A stretch of DNA of 64,000 nt from NCBI GenBank assembly GCA_030386875.1, contig CM059564.1:39762075-39826074 (forward strand). Direction: 5' to 3'. Source of the stretch: Morinoia aosen (taxonomy: Eukaryota > Arthropoda > Malacostraca > Amphipoda > Talitridae). How positions within the stretch are numbered: the first letter of the stretch is position 1; each line of letters starts with the position of its first letter. The notes under the pieces are model-generated. The model searched no databases, was not told where the DNA came from, and saw nothing but the letters and a program-made list of their open reading frames with translations. The position numbers and the translations under genes are program-made. Of this stretch, positions 1-12,474 are shown piece by piece.

Positions 1-1644
1 TTGAAAATCCTGACCCCAGTGTAACTTTTTCACTGGAGCATCTATGGATTTACCCGCCCAGTGCCAGAGGCAATACTTGGGCTGCTAAAATCGTAGATGC
101 TAAAGCGAAAAAGTAACATTGCATTGGAAATGCTGAGTATATATTTGTAGGCGTATTATCTTTAGTTCAGTTTTCATTTCGTCTTGGTTTGGTTAAGCTA
201 TAAGTATTTAAATTCAAGATTTATGCGAGATTTATGGATAATGAGGAAACGTATTCGAAACTGTCAATTTTGGTAAATGCATGTCTACCGAATAGCAAAT
301 ACGTCAACTAAATATTAAATCCTGACCAAACACGTACGGTTCATTATTATTAATTTATTTTTACAACGAAAACAGATCAAGGGAAAGTTGATCTTTCATT
401 AATTGGAATGTTAGACGAAGTTGAATTTCTTAAACTAAGACTTCAGATCACTGCAGGTGTATTTCGAGAGACTGTTTAATTCCAATAGTTATTGACCTAC
501 TCTTTCCATGCCACTGCGCCATGTAAATTAGGCATGAATATAAGGGTATCTCTTTGTTGATATACCTTTTTTCTTTGAAGTGAGGTGTATTTTAATGAAA
601 CGACAGACATTTCCTACCCATCGTTGAAATCAAGCAGAGACAAAATTACCTAAACACCTTTTCATACGGAAGTTCGACATATAATTTTTCTCTCTTGCTC
701 GAAACCATCAGAACTATACACCAATCCTTTAAATAGTTCTTTGTCATCTAGCTCTCAACACTACGACACAACCGGTGATATCTCAAATCTCTTATAGAGT
801 GATTCCAACAAAGTATCTCGATAAAGAAGGGATATTTTTTAGAGTGAGCAGCATCACAAATGTAACAGAAGCTCTAAACTCCTGAAAATTCGGACCCTCA
901 TCCGGCGACAAATCTGCCCATTAAAGTTGAGGTCTGTCTCACTTGGCGGTATTCATCAGAGCCCTACTGAGAGCCTCCCTTATTGAACGCATGTCATGGC
1001 GTCGATTGGGCGCTCTGGCAGAAGCCGCGGTCTAAGCCTCGGATCTCATTTTCAATGATCGTAAGATAGGACAAAAGTTCACTGGAAGCTCGCACGCGTC
1101 GCTGACTAAAAAGTTGTCCCCTACGGACGGAGGGAGGGGCACGCGAATGGATTTGTTAATTAGAGGAATAAAACAATAGAACAAATACTTTTAAATTGGG
1201 ATAAGTGGATTTGATGCTCTCATGAGGCACAGAATAATTCAATGAACGTCAATGAGTTGATACGAAACGCTGTACGGATTGCGTGACTACCTTTCGGATG
1301 CTAAAAGACTCAGCTGCTGGCGACGAAAATTATTTGAAAACTGACGATTAAAAAACTCGCTAAGTAATAAAATACGCTGTTTAACTAACCGAGTGGCTCC
1401 AAATGAACATATGGAATTGTACAGAAGGCTTGATATAAAAAGAAGTACAGTGCTGTCGGAGAAAATGCTTTTCAGCTTAAGTATAATCATTTACGTTAAT
1501 TTTATAAATATCACAGCAAACTGAGTGATAAACATACAACAAGAATCATGGCAGAAGACAGGTAAATAATTTTAATTATGCAGTCATTCTTATCATTAAG
1601 TTGAAATCTGAAATATTTCACCTTTCTCCATTAATAATACTTTT
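1..1644. other. No gene seen
   Basis: AT-rich sequence with one GC-rich patch (about 900-1140). The patch has no long frame and no recognisable domain on either strand. Confidence 0.5.
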
Positions 1645-1776
1645 ATGGTAGGATGCCCTAGAAGTCACTGAACTTATTCGGGCCCACAGGTAGCAATACT
1701 CAAATTTGACAATTGTACTAGACTTAAGAAACATTCTACCTCTGTACCACCTGTGGTAAATAAATTGTTTTAATCG
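1645..1776 (+). mobile_element. 5'-truncated LINE 3' end
   Basis: This segment matches, in inverted orientation, the 3' end of the LINE fragment at 36200-36957. Shared blocks include GGATGCCCTAGAAGTCACTG, GGGCCCACAGGTAGC and the terminal GTGGTAAATAAATTG. Only the last 130 bp of the element is present, the usual result of premature end of reverse transcription. Confidence 0.75.
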
Positions 1777-4344
1777 TTTAAATTGTTTTTATTTTACCGC
1801 AGCTTTGCTGGTTTGCTGAGCCCTGCTACGTCAGGCCTGTCGTCTCAGTGATGAAATATTCCGCAGTTGTTCGTCTTCTTGTTCACGCCGTCAAGACTAG
1901 ATTTCCTTCCCTCAAAAAAACAAAATTTATCAATAACTTTCATTTGAATTTGGGAATGTTCTGCTTACTGTAAATGGAAAACAAATCGTCACAATTGGAC
2001 ACAAAGGCGCGGCAGGTCTTTCGCAGCCACGATCATTATAGTAAACAGCACGTCTTCCAATATTTATAGGGAAGGAGCACGGACATAAACTGTCTCTGCT
2101 GGACAGAAAAGTGTTAATTGAGTTGTGGAAAAAAAGAAATGAAAATATTGGTAATAATTCAGTTAAAGTAGATGCTGGTCTTAATTCTGTTGATGAAATT
2201 AATGGTCATAATTCTGTTGGAGAAATTGTTAGTGATTTTGGTTCAGAACCACTCACTCAGGATTGGAGTCGTTAATACAAGAATGCTTCAACTGAACTAT
2301 TTTTCCAAAATCCCCCAAAAATAGGTTTTAATGGTTGAATTAGTGAATTTCAGTTCCAATGTACTATATCTCGTCTGTTATAAAAGAACTTTCGCTGCTG
2401 AATTGCAAATAGTTATGTGGTCGGTCAAGCTTTTAATGATACATAAACAGATGCTATCATTTGATTTTATTCAACATTGAGAAATAATTTAGAGCTAGGA
2501 GGAACAAAGCTGAGAAGACAACGAATGCTTTCCGCAGTATACCTTTTCCAGTATAACCATATTTGCGCGCACATTCATGAGCAATACCCTATTAACTCCT
2601 GCTAAAATTTTTTTTAAATCCACAATTATATTAACGGCTGTTAGAGGATTTTCTAAATCTACTAACTTCTCGACTGAACCGTCGCATTACAACGTATAGT
2701 AACTATCAGACAACAATATATTTAAACCCTAATAACTCTGTCGAACAAATCCATAAGAATTATGTAAATCAAATTCATAATAATAATATCGAAAAAATCC
2801 ATAATAACTATATCGAATAAATCCATAATAATTATATTCAACAAATACACAAAAATAAATCGGACAAATCCATAATCATTGTCTAAAACAAATCCACAAT
2901 ACTTACACCGAACAAATCCATAATAATTCCGTCGAACTTTCATGACTGGAGCGAACTCCACCACTAGCCGGGGCTTAACCGTACTGAAATTGACCGCTTC
3001 TGGACAGGGAAGGTATTCCAGAGGAGCTCCTGTGGCTTCTGCCTCGCTCCTACAGCCTCCAGCAGTCTTCGGTATAAGGCATGTGCCTGTGGGGCGTATG
3101 GAAGGATGGCGCTGGCGCTAAACTTGGGGGTAAGTTCCGCTTTGTTTTAGGTGTTCTGTGGCTTGTGTTCTGGGTGTACGCACCCAATATGAGCACAATG
3201 AGGTGGGCTTTCTGATGTACATAGATTCATGTTTTGGGGAATAGATTTGGCTGAGGCAGCGCAGAAGCGAGTAATAAATTGGTACCATTTATGATGAGAA
3301 AATCTTGATCACCGTTCAGGAGAGTTTCATTGTGTGCGTCGGGGAACTTCAACAGGAACTTAGCTACATTTTTCACTTGCAAAATTGTTGCATTTTCCAT
3401 GAAAATGACCGTAACACACTCTAAGTTCGTTACAATTTTAGGTTGATTAAATATATATATAGATTATAAATTCGAAGGATTTATCTCATAGAATAATGAA
3501 AATTATTATGTAATTGTTTATTAACAGACATACTTGTTCGAAATGTTTTTTCTGTACTTCATGATGAAGTTGACAGGCTGTGGAACATGAAAACTTTAAC
3601 ATAACGTAAGCAATGACTCCTCATAATTATTTATAACAGGAATGAGAGTCCGATGCTAGCAACATCTGGTTACTTCGAGTTCAATTCTCAAAAACAATCA
3701 AAATGAGCCTCTGGTGCCATTTTCTTTTGAATTTGACATTGTGCACGGATAATGCGATGGATAATCTCAAAAATTTTCTTCGCTGATGCAAACATAGCAG
3801 TAAGAGACAATGTGCGTCGCCTTATAACTAAAACGACGTCCCTCGGGTTCCTTCATATATCCGCTCCTCTTATATTCTACGAGCACGTGTAAAGATTTGC
3901 TGCCTCTCACAGCTGGTTGGTCACAGTCAAAAACTTTGTGTGAGAACGCGCACAAATCCATCCAGAGTCACGCCAAATCTCTGGAATTTTGAGTTTTTCA
4001 GCTTTCATTTGCAAATAAATGAGGCAAATTTCGAAGTGCTATTGCATAAGGTTTGAGAAAACAACTTTCCCATTTTCCCTACGCCACGTGTATACATACA
4101 TACAGGAGGGTATTTTCACGTGTTATGTTATTTACTCTTTCTTTGAGTCCGCGTCTCCGGAAACGTACGTAAAAACTGCTCCGAAGAACTTACACAGAAT
4201 TCAACGACCACTCGAATGTAAAAACTGAAGAAAAAGTCTGTGAATGAACGAAGCCTCTCACGCAAAAGTCACCCAGAAGAATGCAGAGCAATTCCATTAA
4301 GCACCAAATGAAAAAGTTTTTTAGAGGACGATCGTGGGTCCGGC
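1777..4344. other. No confirmed gene; one exon-like patch
   Basis: Outside the AT minisatellite, the only coding-like signal is 2973-3129: a GC-rich frame of about 50 codons ending at GGG|GTAAGT. Product not recognised, acceptor unclear. Confidence 0.4.
2729..2940. repeat. AT-rich minisatellite, unit about 30 bp, about 7 copies
   Basis: Units follow the pattern CGAACAAATCCATAATAATT with variable AT filler. The minus strand stays open for 80 codons only because the unit lacks stops. Confidence 0.8.
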
Positions 4345-4440
4345 GTTTTTTTGGAAGACTCGACTGATCTCTTACAAAACTCGACTGATTCTTCAAAAGA
4401 CTCGACTGATTCATCAGGAGACACGACTGGTTCTTTAGAT
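4345..4440. repeat. 24-bp minisatellite, 4 copies
   Basis: AGACTCGACTGATTCTT-type units recur about every 24 bp. Confidence 0.75.
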
Positions 4441-4964
4441 TGATCATGCCCTCGTGACTTGGCAAGAATAAAGAATGAGTGAAGATGAATTTCAAGGCTC
4501 CACGTTGGTTATATCCTCTTATCGAAGACAAGAGAAAAGGTTCAACCTTAAGGGACTCTACGAAATCGCGCTTCCATTAACAGGTCTATCTCAAAACGGT
4601 AATGACGTTACTGATGGCGGACGTGTGTGTTAGTAGATTGTTGTGTGTGGAATGCCAATGAACGTGTTGGAGTACATTAGTGAGATAAATGAGATGCAAT
4701 GATTTGCGCTGATTGCGTACTATGATGAAAGCATGAATTTTAAGCATAAGTTATTTATACTTCACTAAAATGGTTGTAAAAAAGAATGTTCTGTGTTGAT
4801 TGCGCACAGTAAAGGAAGTGTGAATTTTGGAAGTATTGTAGTAAAAATTCTTTAGACATATTTAACTACAGAGGCTGTTCAAAAAGATGAAATGATTTGT
4901 ATTGATTGCATACTTTGATGAAAGAGCAAATCATAGAAGTATTGTAATATATGAGTGTCGATAC

Positions 4965-5457
4965 CGTCGTGCGGTCGACGTGAGGGTTCGTGGAAAAGGG
5001 GCTGTCTTCTGTACAGCTACCTTTTCCGGGGCGCTAGCTTTTCTTCGCAGCTGCCCTTCCTGAGGTTCGTGTGGGTACCGCCTACGCCGTAATCAGTCCG
5101 CTAGGGCAACAGAAGTAAATTCTGTTAGTGCCGAACTACGGCGGTACCGTTGTGTGTGAGGTTAGTGTAGGTACCACCTGCGCCGTATTCAGTCCGCTAG
5201 GGCAAGAGAAGTAAATTCTGTTAGTGCCGAACTACGGTGGTACCGTTAGGAAGACGAGCAACTGTCTGCGCGGTATGAGACCGCAAGGGCAAGAGAAGTG
5301 AATTCTATTAGTGCCGAATTGTGACAGCGTCTTCCAATCGACAACCTATGCGAAATAGTTCATCCTTCCGAGGTGACTCCTTTAACCCCTTGTTAGGCGA
5401 GATGTCGTTTATGACTAAAGGCGGTTCAACAAGGAGAAAGGAAACTCTTTTCACCTC
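4965..5457. other. Array of consecutive hairpins with three related cruciform-like units
   Basis: Six hairpins follow one another in GC-richer sequence: CGTCG/CGACG (4965-4980); GGAAAAGG/CCTTTTCC with an inner GCTGT/ACAGC (4992-5027); unit 1 (5074-5148, ends GGTACCGCC/GGCGGTACC); unit 2 (5170-5244, ends GGTACCACC/GGTGGTACC); unit 3 (5249-5335, ends GGAAGACG/CGTCTTCC plus CTGTC/GACAG); and a long imperfect hairpin (5370-5457). Units 1-3 share a core in which a roughly 7-bp stem around GTAAA or GTGAA is enclosed by GGC/GCC. Outer stems differ between units yet stay complementary. No coding frame fits. It could be a structured-RNA array, a fold-back transposon or a palindromic minisatellite. Confidence 0.55.
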
Positions 5458-5459
5458 AG

Positions 5460-8400
5460 GGTGCGACTTGTTTAATGCTGAATCTCTTTGAAGTCCCTAT
5501 CACATACACTGATATATTTTGACAAAGACAGTGATTTATTTTCTATTGCAAAAATAGTGCGTACAGACGTGAGCTACTGCATTACAGGGTACAACACTCA
5601 AAATTGCATTTAAAATATTAGTCGTATTTAGCTAGATAACACAAAAAACATTGGAATATCGACATGTAATACAAATGATATTTAAGGGCTAACTAAAGTA
5701 AATGCACAAACGCAACATCAGCGCGGGGAAATAGATAAGTCGGCGTTCAGAGAGCTGGACACATGAAGAAAATACTTAAGATTATGGGTAACTAACACAA
5801 AAAGGCTCGACAACCCCTGTGCGGCCTGACAATGTGTTATTTATATTCCACCATAGTGGGTACTATCATAGCAAAAAGTACTTCACAAGAAGTGAAATAT
5901 AACTGACCTCGAAGAAGTGTTATCAATAACAACTTCAATTATTTATTCATAGTTCTTCAGATACATGGCGCGCATTCGTTTAGTGCTGTGAACAATAGTC
6001 GTGAGCATTGCATTACCCAACGCCAGCTACATCTCCGGGCCTGCTTCTGGAAATGAGAATGACAACATAGCAGTGACGTAACACAACTGACCATAAGAAT
6101 GGCACCAGTTTTAAAAAATCTAAAGGGAGTAAATGAGTAGCTCTGAGTACCTTTCGAACAGGAATTTTTTGATAATATGTGAGGGCGTTCAAAAAATACA
6201 CACGGGTTCTTTGAAGATATATAGAGTTTTAATGTGTATTTGTTGAGCCTATCTAATGTGAATATACTGATTTATTTCCATATTGAAGATGTGAGCCATA
6301 GTTGGAGCGATACAGCGCTTAAAAATAAAGGCTGAAGCTCCTGCAGCTTGCAGTGCTAATGTCAAATTTTGAGCATTTTTTTTATTCGCCTGTTTGAGAT
6401 TTTTCTGTGCTAGGATTTTGTTGAAGAGAGCGATTTTTTATGGTGTTATGCCATACAGCACTTATGTTGCGTTAAGAAGCCCTACCTCATGTTACACATA
6501 TGATCCAGTGATCAAAAGAGGACCCTAACCTACTAAACTAATAAATTAAAAAATGCGTGGAAACAATATTACCTTAGATTAAATATTCAAATCTCATAAC
6601 GCAGGCTAACGCTGGGCCTAAACAAGCTCGGCTACACTTCTATTTTCTCTTTGATCTCAAGAGTAAGGAAATAATGAATCTTTTTATACACTCATTTGAA
6701 AGCAAACGAATACCAACGCACATTTTCTAGAATTTTACAAAACTGAACAGCCCCATTCTAAGGTGAAATCAACGATAGAGCTAATCTTTAATTTCGCCAC
6801 TTTGACTCGTAACAAATGTCAGACAATCTCTGATAATGAATGTGACGTCGTCACAATTTCTGTGTGCAGTCCCGGAGAGGAAGTTTGAGTCTGATCAAGT
6901 TCCCTCAATTTTTAAATTGAAATATTTTTGCAGGCAAACTTACCTGTAGTTACTTATAAACCATTATACACTCTATAGAAAGAAACGCGAAAAAAACTTT
7001 AAAATATTTTACAGGCTTAAATTTAACGCCGTTGGGCTGAGATGGAGCTTAATTTTTCTTCGAAAAAAGCTAACGAAGAAAATACAATTTGAAATAATGA
7101 CTGTATAAATTGATTGTGTTTGAAAATCCAGGTTAAATGTTTTTTCATCGAGCACAATTTCTTACAAAATGCTAACCGCCATTTTCATGTGACAACCTAC
7201 GATTTTATACAACTAGGTGAGTGCAAGAGCCCCTTCGATCCATTGCTATCGAAATAACAAAAGTTTTCCAACATCTCTCATGTTATGAGGTTCAAAAACT
7301 TTCATTGATGACAATAAATCCACAGGAACAAGTTTGGGACCCTGAACCAATCACTCGAAAATTGAATAGAACTCAGCAATTCTTCGAGTGCGACGAGATT
7401 GGTCGGGGCGAAACTAATTCCCGATCCCAGTCGGAAGAACGAACTCCATGTTTTCTGGTTCTTTTTGTAGCTCTCAGCTCGGGCCTGAGTCTTGGATTAT
7501 CCGTGTCGACACTAAAGGAACAAATCAGCGAAAACCTCTGGATTATAGAAACTTGTAAGAGGCTTCCTGCTTTAGATACAAATACTCAAATACATTGAGC
7601 GGAGGCTGAAACCAATTTCATATGACTATTGAATTTTTATTTCAGAAACGAGTAAATCGATACTGACTTTCGGAACCCGTACCAGAATTGGAAGTACTAT
7701 GGGAGTTTCCTGATGCCCGCTTGAGGAAGGTAAACGTATCGTTGTAGGTCTAGCTTCAGTATAAAAGACGGTTGGCGGCTCAAGCAACGGTTTTTTGTGA
7801 GTCCTAGAATTTTATTTTCTCCTCTTGTCACTCCGCTGCAAAGCCTCATCGGAAAGAAAGTTAATGCAGCTGAGTCAAGGAAAAATTCGTTGAGAAGAGT
7901 TCCATTATCAGCTACCAACAGGACGACGGAAGTCGAAATTCCAGCGCAAAAAGTTTCAGAAAGGCTCGACAGCAGAATCAATATTTCATAAGAATTTTTA
8001 ACGCCTCACGAGAATGGTATTAAAGTAAACTCAAATATTACAGAGAGTCATAGGAGCCGCCGGCAGCCACTCTTCGAGCAACTTGCGTTCTATTTATTCG
8101 TACGAGAGTTATTTATTTATTCTGTTAATTCATGCGCGGGCTCATATGGAATTAAGGAACAGGGTTTTTAAACAATTCGAGCCTTCAAGCTGAGCAGCTG
8201 GCAGAGTAAGTTTTTCTAAGTCGACTTTCAAAAACTTACGCTACTGACAGAGCAGCTAAAAAATAGTAAATTGATAAAAGATCAGAAACTCGTTTTGAAA
8301 TATTGTACATCGCATTCTTGGAGGGCAAACAACTCGAGCGCCATCACAAAATTTGGAGCGAAAGATTTCCCTCGCGATATTCACGAATAGTCGTAAAATG

Positions 8401-8785
8401 CGGTGAACTTCACTAGACATGTCAAACTGAATTTTTCAGTTCGGTTTCGATCAGAAATCCTACGAAGGCGAAAAGCAGAACTCGGGATGACATCAGAGAA
8501 CACAGTTAGATATGAATACACCAAAATAGAAACGAATTGAAGACAAAGAACGCGTCGACTTGTCTGTACTTCAAAAATATCAACCCAAGCCCCACTTCGT
8601 CATTCACCAATCATTCTCAGATATAAGATATGAGGTACATTTGGGGAAAGTGCCCTGCAGGAAATGGAACTGCTGGTATTCCACTTACAGTATCCCATGG
8701 CCAGTATAAGTAGTGAAAGAAGGTACGCGCTGAAAACTCTCGTAGTGAAAATTCTGCGGACATTGCGATGAATAGCTAGCTCGCT
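5460..8785. other. No gene seen
   Basis: The longest frame (7221-7598, 125 codons) shows no domain, signal peptide or GC shift, and a frame that long is expected by chance in a window this size. Confidence 0.5.
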
Positions 8786-9170
8786 ATAGCAATATTCTGT
8801 CCCAACAATAGACATATAATCAGGTAGATTAACGCACTCTATTTTGATCAGACTCGTCACTCTTTGAAGTCTGCAGCAATACTCTGTCTCAAAAACAGGA
8901 GACATATTATCAGGTAGCTTAATGCATATTTTTGTCAGATTTATACTTCTTTGAGGTCTGCAGCAATATTCTGTCCCAACAGAAGACACATAATCAGGTA
9001 GCTTAACGTACTCTATTTTTATCAAATTTGTCCTTCTTTGAAGTCTGCAGCAATATTCTCTCTCAACAGGAGACATAAAATCAGGTAGCTTAACGTACTC
9101 TGTTATTATCAGATTTGTCACTCTCTGAAGTCTGCGGCGACATTCTGTCACAACAGGAGACACATAAGCG
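8786..9170. repeat. 87-bp minisatellite, about 4.5 copies
   Basis: GCAATATTCTGTCCCAACAG-type units start at 8789, 8876, 8963, 9050 and 9137. The period is a multiple of three, and the minus strand carries an uninterrupted 202-codon frame across the array (8600-9208). Confidence 0.9.
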
Positions 9171-9417
9171 TTGCACAACAGGTGCGATATCCTTACAAAA
9201 GTGGTCACTGCCGTCCGTTGAGCTGTCTGCGACTGCTCAGGTATTTCCGAGGCACCATGAGTAATTCTGACGACATCTTCGGCACGTGCGAGAGGGAGGA
9301 TGTGTGGGCAGCAAGGACGCGACCAGCGCTCGCTACACGTGCGGAGAAAGGCAAAAAATGTATTATGGAATTCATATAAATATTTGGGTGAAGCAAGGGT
9401 GAAACAATTTTCACCCT

Positions 9418-9600
9418 TGAAGAAAGATATTCAAAGACAGCAATTCAAAAAAGAGATACAAGAACGAAATTCAAAGAAAGAGATACAAGAATGAAATTCA
9501 TATAAAGAAAATCCAAGAAAGAGATGCAAGAACGAAATTTAAAGAAATAAATTCAAGAAAGAGATTCAATAGCAAAACTCAGAGTAAAAAATTCAAAGAA
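9418..9600. repeat. Purine-rich degenerate repeat
   Basis: GAAATTCAAAGAAAGAGATA-type units repeat irregularly; nearly pure A/G on the + strand. Confidence 0.7.
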
Positions 9601-10524
9601 ATATTCGAGTGAGGCAAGAAGGTGATTAACTTGCGTTAACACAGCTAGGGAGCGTTTGCATTCTTATATGAGAGCATATGTGTGTGCGCCATGTGTACGA
9701 TGTGTGGGGTGTTCAGTTATGTGCTTATTCACTTACACGCTGCTATATATTTGATGGATACTTTTATTAGAGCTATTCACCCCCTGCATCATCTAAATTG
9801 GAGCGAATCAAATGTTCAAAGAAGTCAGGTAATTGTATCTGAAAGTGCGCATTTTAGTTGTAAATGCAGATTGAATTACAACTTTCAGTCAGAAGTTTCA
9901 AGGTTTAAACATGCAAAATAGGGCGTTCATGGTTAAAGAAATGATTGTTTTTGGTTGCAGTTGTGCGTTTATTGTTTTACCAGAGCCTTCCCAACGTTCC
10001 TTCATGTGTATATGCTAACAATAAATCAATGTTCTGTATCAAAACTACGCTTCTCGAAATTTAAATGAATGAGACATTAGTACCATTCAAAAATATTTCA
10101 TTGCTGGTAATTTGCCGTTTGAATAAAACGTCAGCAAAAGGAATTGTCAGTGAAAATATTCAAGCATAATTTACGTTTCAAGTTTAAAATTTCAGATGTT
10201 CCTTCCGCAGCAAGCAACTAAAGTGCAAGCGCTTAATGTCAAACACACAGAACTAGCCATTTATATTTTAACATATGGTATTTGTTCATGATAATTTTCT
10301 AGTCACAGAATAACTATTTCAGTCAAGTTGATCCGCACAAATTAATTTCATCCTAAGCCTGGAAGCTCATTACCTTGTGCCACTGTTTTTAATTAATGAC
10401 TATAATATATGACAGTTTCCACCTGGCACCGAAGCAGATGCATGCGCAATTTCTCAAGGGTGCATTTAATCCTGCAAGATCTACTCTCGCCAAAGCCTCT
10501 TAAATAAGGGGCAATGGCCTAGCC

Positions 10525-10931
10525 CAGCGGTTCTAAACCTTGTTGGAGGTACTGAACCTCACAAGTTCCATACATGCGTTCATCGAACCCTTCGATGTTA
10601 GAAAAATACATTGTGCTTTTTTCTTCCAATTCAAAACATATGTATATAACTATATACTGTATTAGTGCGCAAACTGTACCATGTCGAATCCAGGTTAACA
10701 CTTTGATTGCGACGTGCGCCACCGGTGGCCACGGAGGGGATTCACACAATGCTGCTGACCGGCCAGTTGTCACTAGCTCAATTTTCATAAATACTTAATT
10801 GAAAATAGTTGAAAGCACAATCCAGCAAAAATTTACTATTTTTAGCATCGCGAACTACAATTGACTTTAAATTTGAGTTGAATATTAAACATCAGTTTTC
10901 TCTGCCGCAGTCTAAGTGTTAAGAACCCGTG
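10525..10931. mobile_element. Non-autonomous hAT element interrupted by a piggyBac-like MITE
   Basis: The left end CAGCGGTTCTAAACCTTG pairs with the right end read on the minus strand, CACGGGTTCTTAACC, once the nested MITE (10699-10918) is ignored. Flanking 8-bp sequences GCCTAGCC (10517-10524) and GTCTGGCC (10932-10939) match at 6 of 8 positions, as expected for a decayed hAT target-site duplication. Without the insert the element is about 180 bp and has no transposase. Confidence 0.7.
10699..10918 (+). mobile_element. piggyBac-like TTAA MITE, copy 1 (nested in hAT element)
   Basis: It is flanked by TTAA at 10695-10698 and 10919-10922. The inverted ends are CACTTTGATTGCGAC and CACTTAGACTGCGGC. 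The left subterminal region carries CCACCGGTGG and the right half carries GAGTTGAATATTAAACATC, both shared with the other copies. Internal length is 220 bp; no coding capacity. Confidence 0.85.
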
Positions 10932-10939
10932 GTCTGGCC

Positions 10940-12101
10940 GGTCAGTCATCGACGTACTTGACACGGATTCTGGAAAACCGGCACCCGACAGGCAGCCGCT
11001 GAGAGTAAAAGCAGCCTTGCCAAGTATGCCGTCGCAAGGCCTAGTCCAGAACCCGGGCTGGCCTTCTGGCCACGCAAGTTTTTAAGCACGCGGGGTGTTC
11101 CAATTTGCCCATCTTTACCGAGAAGGTTGAGGCGCGAGCATCGATCGATTGAGCTTGAATATTTCCTGGAAGTTTCGTCGTCTGGCTGAGTTCCAGGACT
11201 CGCCATTACTGGAATGGCATCTCTTCGTCTTGATGCTCTCGCGTTAGTTTGCAATGCAACGCGAAGACTTGTGGCACAGATTTCGGTGACATTCTTGGAA
11301 GTCTCCTGGAAACCTGATGCATTGCCCAACGTAATTATGCAGCTAATTACTGGAATGGGTGGCAGCTGTGATAGAATGAGGCGGAACAAATATTTATACA
11401 ATACCTGTGAACAAATGGAGATAAAGGTGCAGATTTAGTAGCATCAGTGTAGGTATTGATATTGCTTTATGTATCAATAAATTATTTGCTAATTAAAATT
11501 ACAATAATTATACAATGATAAGTGCATTCCACATGAGCGATCCATGTTACACGAGCGTCTAACAGGTTTACTGAATGAAAGTTGGTGTTAACAAATATTA
11601 ATTTGCGTGAGTCGTGTTTTACCTCTGCGAGAATATCGTAACAAAATAATTTTTCTAGTTACTCCTTATTTTGTTGTCTTAAATGAAAGGAAAGTACGAT
11701 GCAGCACACCTGGAAAATAATGTAAAAGGTGACACACGAAACCTTGTTGCCGATAAGAAATGTTTTAAGACATATTTTCTTTTAATAAATTGGCAGAGCT
11801 CTCATAGTGAGAGCTAGAAAAGCTATTATAATAACTCACAGACGCGAGAGATTTAAAGAGTGATATTTGCACATTCAGTAGAATTTCTGGAGCATTTTGC
11901 AATTGTGACTCAATAACAACAATGAAGAGCATCAAATCAAGTTTGAGGACGGGCGGAATCGCAAAGCACAATTTCGAGTATTAGGAACATGTATGCATTA
12001 GCGATTGTTCTAAGTATATCCCTCTGCTTCACGGCATCCCAAAAACTGTAGTCTCTCCACCTAGGAAGGGCTTGATGTATGCCTCAGGTATTCGTCAAAT
12101 A
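10940..12101. other. GC-rich patch without a recognisable gene
   Basis: 10930-11230 is GC-rich and carries a 151-codon minus frame (10946-11401) with no recognisable domain; the rest is AT-rich and empty. Confidence 0.4.
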
Positions 12102-12103
12102 TA

Positions 12104-12325
12104 CAGGGTGTCCCAGAAGCCGCGCACCTTACAATAATTTATGTTCTTTTTTTAAGTTTCAGATTAGATCTTATATGGATAAAAGAAAGTTTTATGAAGA
12201 GAATTTATGCATGTGTCAATGCAGAGAGTAGATAATTTGAGCATCTGTTATGTTTATGATGGATAAAATGGTTTGCCATTTTATCACCTGGAACCAGGAT
12301 GGTGCACGACCTCTGGGATCCCGAT
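12104..12325. mobile_element. Tc1/mariner-like MITE
   Basis: Left end TA|CAGGGTGTCCCAGAAGCCGCGCACC; right end on the minus strand TA|ATCGGGATCCCAGAGGTCGTGCACC. The ends pair imperfectly over about 25 bp, with TA on both sides (12102-12103, 12326-12327). No transposase. A 16-bp minisatellite starts at the right-hand TA. Confidence 0.65.
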
Positions 12326-12474
12326 TAATGTGGTGTATGATTTATGTAGTGTATGATTAATGTGGTGTATGATTTATGTAGTGTATGATTAATGTGGTGT
12401 ATGATTATTGTAGTGTATGGTTAATGTGGTGTATGATTCATGCAGTGTATGATTAATGTAGTTTATAATTAATG
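12326..12474. repeat. 16-bp minisatellite, about 9 copies
   Basis: GATTAATGTGGTGTAT alternates with GATTTATGTAGTGTAT, giving a 32-bp higher-order unit. It begins at the right edge of the mariner-like MITE. Confidence 0.9.

Noticed and set aside
5074-5335. HDV-like or hammerhead self-cleaving ribozyme
   Set aside because: GGGCAA and GCCGAA strings recall the HDV core, but no P1 stem can be placed next to the long outer stem; the hammerhead core CTGATGA...GAAA is absent.
7221-7598. 125-codon frame on the + strand
   Set aside because: A rough stop-codon expectation for AT-rich sequence predicts one or two frames this long by chance in 64 kb; no domain seen.
10946-11401. 151-codon frame on the minus strand
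   Set aside because: GC-rich patch with few stops; no recognisable domain or splice context, and shorter frames also open on the + strand.
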